Shown: piece by piece, positions 61,722 through 64,000 of the stretch | Layout of the letters: each line of letters starts with the position of its first letter | Position numbering within the stretch: position 1 is the first letter of the stretch | Assembly: GCA_013407085.1 (NCBI GenBank) | Contig: JACCGJ010000596.1 | Span: 1 to 64,000 of the forward strand | From: Atriophallophorus winterbourni | Lineage: Eukaryota; Platyhelminthes; Trematoda; Plagiorchiida; Microphallidae | Length of the DNA: 64,000 nucleotides | Reading direction: 5' to 3' | Program-made: the position numbers and the translations under genes | The notes under the pieces: model-generated | Databases searched by the model: none | The model's input: the letters and a program-made list of their open reading frames with translations, nothing else | What the model was told of the DNA's origin: nothing

Positions 61722-64000
61722 GTTGAATACGCTGTGTCTCATGTCCCGAAAATTGACTGCGTTTCGGTAAATTTCGTCTTACGTATAGAATCGCAACTGT
61801 GGAATCAGGCAAAGCGCCACAGGGTCATTGAATACATATGGGCATGGGCACACTTGGGCTGCTCACACTTAAAGATAAATTCAGGAAAACTTTAACGAAA
61901 ATGATGCTACAAATAATTCTCAATTGCAGCCAACCCATCATTGCGTTAGATATTCCATCTAAAATGCGAATGATCATTCTATAATTGAAATTAAATTTTG
62001 AAGCAGTTAGACTATGCCTCGTCGCTTTAAAGTTATGCGAAATTTCGCTTCACCTGTTCACATACACGTTTATTCGATTCTTTGACCCCATACCTTGATA
62101 ATACTGATGCAAATTTAGGCATCCTTAGTTGCGGAATTATCAAAGTCAAATTAGTGCATTCTTTTAGGGTCCGATCAGCATTCAACTGTGCGACAAGAGA
62201 ACCAAGCGTCCTGTTTGTGATGTAGACTGCGTTGAGTAGCGTGACTGTCTGCATTTGACATGTTTCTGTATGATAAGCTTGATCAGATTAAACTAATTTT
62301 CTTAGGGGAACCTTCTTCATGACTGAATGTGGTGTATCGTGGTACATTGCGTTCGACCATAGTAAACACATTCGGGTAGCGGCCAAAATTCAACGGTCAA
62401 GTCTGGTCAATTTAATTATTGGCTAACCTGGATTACCATTATGACGTGCCAAATGACCTTTAAAAGTTATAAAAACGTGATCTATTAAAATGATTGCATT
62501 AAAGGCAAGGTCGTTTAGTAGATGAAATGAACAGTATGACCATTCATTGATCCGATTTCAACAAAATATTTCTGTTTCAGCACTGACTAAAGGAATTTTC
62601 GTCATCTCGTACACACCGCAAACAAATCTGTCGAGTATTCAAGAATTTAGCTACAAAAGCTTATGCAACACAACAGGGTTATGGTGGGAATGAAAATGTG
62701 AAAAATAATCGCATTTAACTATATATCACGAATGCTGTCCTTTTGAATAATTAGATCCAATTTCGCCCTAAGAATCGCTATAAACGGAGAATCCATCATG
62801 AGTTATAGGTAGGGAATTCCGGAAATATAGAGCTTATAAAATGAAAGGCAGCCACAATCAATACGTAAACTTGGGATGTCGATGGAAAAAGTATGTCCAC
62901 ATGTTACTTTCTCACTACAATCTTGAAACTAATGTGTTAGTGGGTATCTTACGGCAGACACAATTTCATAGGTAAAAATATTATCACGCCGGATACTCCT
63001 TTGATTAAAGTCGCTAAGAGCATGCCTTCGCAGTCTTTCATTGTACGGAATATTACGAAGACCATCACTAACTTGATCGCTGTGTGATAAATGTTATCAG
63101 AGGGGAGTATTTTTCCGCAGCCACGAAGCCTAGACCCTTATCGTATATTCCATCATTAGACGAAGATAGACGTTCTTTATTCTTGGTAACATTACTGGTA
63201 AAAATGTCAGAAATATTCTTAGAAATATCCCTAAATGTGTTGGACTTTCTAAAATCATATTTGCATTGAACTGTTCTATTTAGCTTTTCAGTAATTCACA
63301 CTCCAAGGTCAGTTTCATGAAAAGCGTTCTGATCCTAATCGATATGTCCAAGGAAAATTCTTGCCAAGCATCTTAGCATATCGATTGGGAACCGAAAGCT
63401 GATAGCTAATATTCGGAAGTGTCACATAGATATCTGTTGCGCGGTGACTTGTAACACGCGCTAACTCGAGAATTTTGTCTCAATTTTTGTATGGCAGTGA
63501 TCGTTTACTTGCCAGTTCGTAGCCGTTCGCTGAATAATATCGTAGATCAAGGATTCAAGATTCATGGTGAAAAAGCAAATAGCCATACATTACCATGTTG
63601 AATAATACAGTGTTGGCCCCAGTTTACAGAAATCCCTTAGTGATTCCTTGTTACGCACATACCTGGATAAACAAATTACCCAAACATATAATTTCGGTCG
63701 AAATTTCCTCTCTCCATGTTACAATTAGAATTACTCTTGCTCTAGCTTTGAAGCACGGACGCAAACAATAAAGTAATGATTTGTTCAACTTGTATACGTA
63801 TAACCTATGGTATTGTACAGCTATTTGCATTTTTTCACCACATATCTTGAATCTTGATATACGTATAAAAAGTGAACAAATCGTACTCTCATGTTTGCGT
63901 CCATGTGCTTCAGATGAGAAGCAAAAGTAATGCTCATTATGACATGGAGAGTGGAAATTTCGACCGGAAGTATATGATTGCGTAAATGTTTTCCAGGTGT
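61722..64000. repeat. Segmental duplication, copy B
   Basis: Collinear with 39518-41453, starting exactly at the gap edge and running to the window end. It carries an extra block at about 63512-63857 that forms an inverted repeat with the sequence following it. Confidence 0.9.
63536..64000. repeat. Foldback structure inside the duplication
   Basis: 63656-63815 is an inverted, diverged copy of 63850-64000 (CGGTCGAAATTTCC near 63697 against GGAAATTTCGACCGG near 63953). A second complementary pair is TCAAGATTCATGGTGAAAAA (63555) against TTTTTCACCACATATCTTGA (63832). The segment 63595-63650 is also the inverse of 41470-41530. Confidence 0.7.

Noticed and set aside
60636..61895. Very long open frames of 336-403 codons on both strands
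   Set aside because: They consist almost wholly of N and are an artefact of the assembly gap.

Overview
The window looks like a piece of a flatworm nuclear genome, most likely a digenean trematode. The base composition is AT-leaning. Coding exons are short and scattered. Several introns are only 31-34 nt long while later ones in the same gene reach several kilobases, a pattern typical of parasitic flatworms. The DNA between exons is packed with decayed LINEs, Penelope-like elements and a short SINE-like repeat. There is a run of exactly 1000 N at 60722-61721, a scaffold gap.

Two genes are well supported and are transcribed divergently from a shared promoter of about 300 bp near 28.8-29.1 kb. 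To the right (+) is a 14-exon XPR1 homolog (29115-54668), an SPX-EXS phosphate exporter; all exon phases join and the summed coding length is a multiple of three (964 codons plus stop). To the left (-) is a four-exon zinc-finger gene (28809-20644, about 1403 aa). It has seven C2H2/C2HC fingers at the N-terminus, then four copies of a module of roughly 105-115 aa that I do not recognise, each ending in a C-x2-C-x13-H-x4-H-type finger. Directly after its stop codon, in the same frame, lies a 77-codon open segment with two strong membrane segments. A third, partly seen minus-strand gene is represented by two clean phase-0 exons at 58.7 and 59.9 kb and possibly an 18-nt microexon at 57.6 kb.

The first 20 kb has no recognised host gene. 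It holds a nearly complete RTE-like LINE (1.7-5.2 kb), the endonuclease half of another LINE (7.9-9.5 kb, minus), CR1-like fragments (0.3-1.0 and 15.2-15.8 kb) and Penelope-like remnants (1-290 bp, 9.75-10.3, 13.75-13.97, 16.6-17.9 kb). The Penelope remnants carry a hammerhead-ribozyme-like fold, best preserved at 35-88 and 17597-17650. XPR1 introns hold an antisense CR1-like LINE (41.5-44.6 kb), a LINE RT fragment (50.5-51.4 kb), SINE copies and a 76-bp-arm foldback element (36.65 kb). A ~1.9-2.3 kb segment is duplicated between XPR1 intron 10 (39518-41453) and the sequence right after the N gap (61722-64000).

The most interesting items are the four-module zinc-finger protein with its in-frame membrane tail, the hammerhead-like motifs of the Penelope-like repeats, and the several inverted-repeat elements inside introns.
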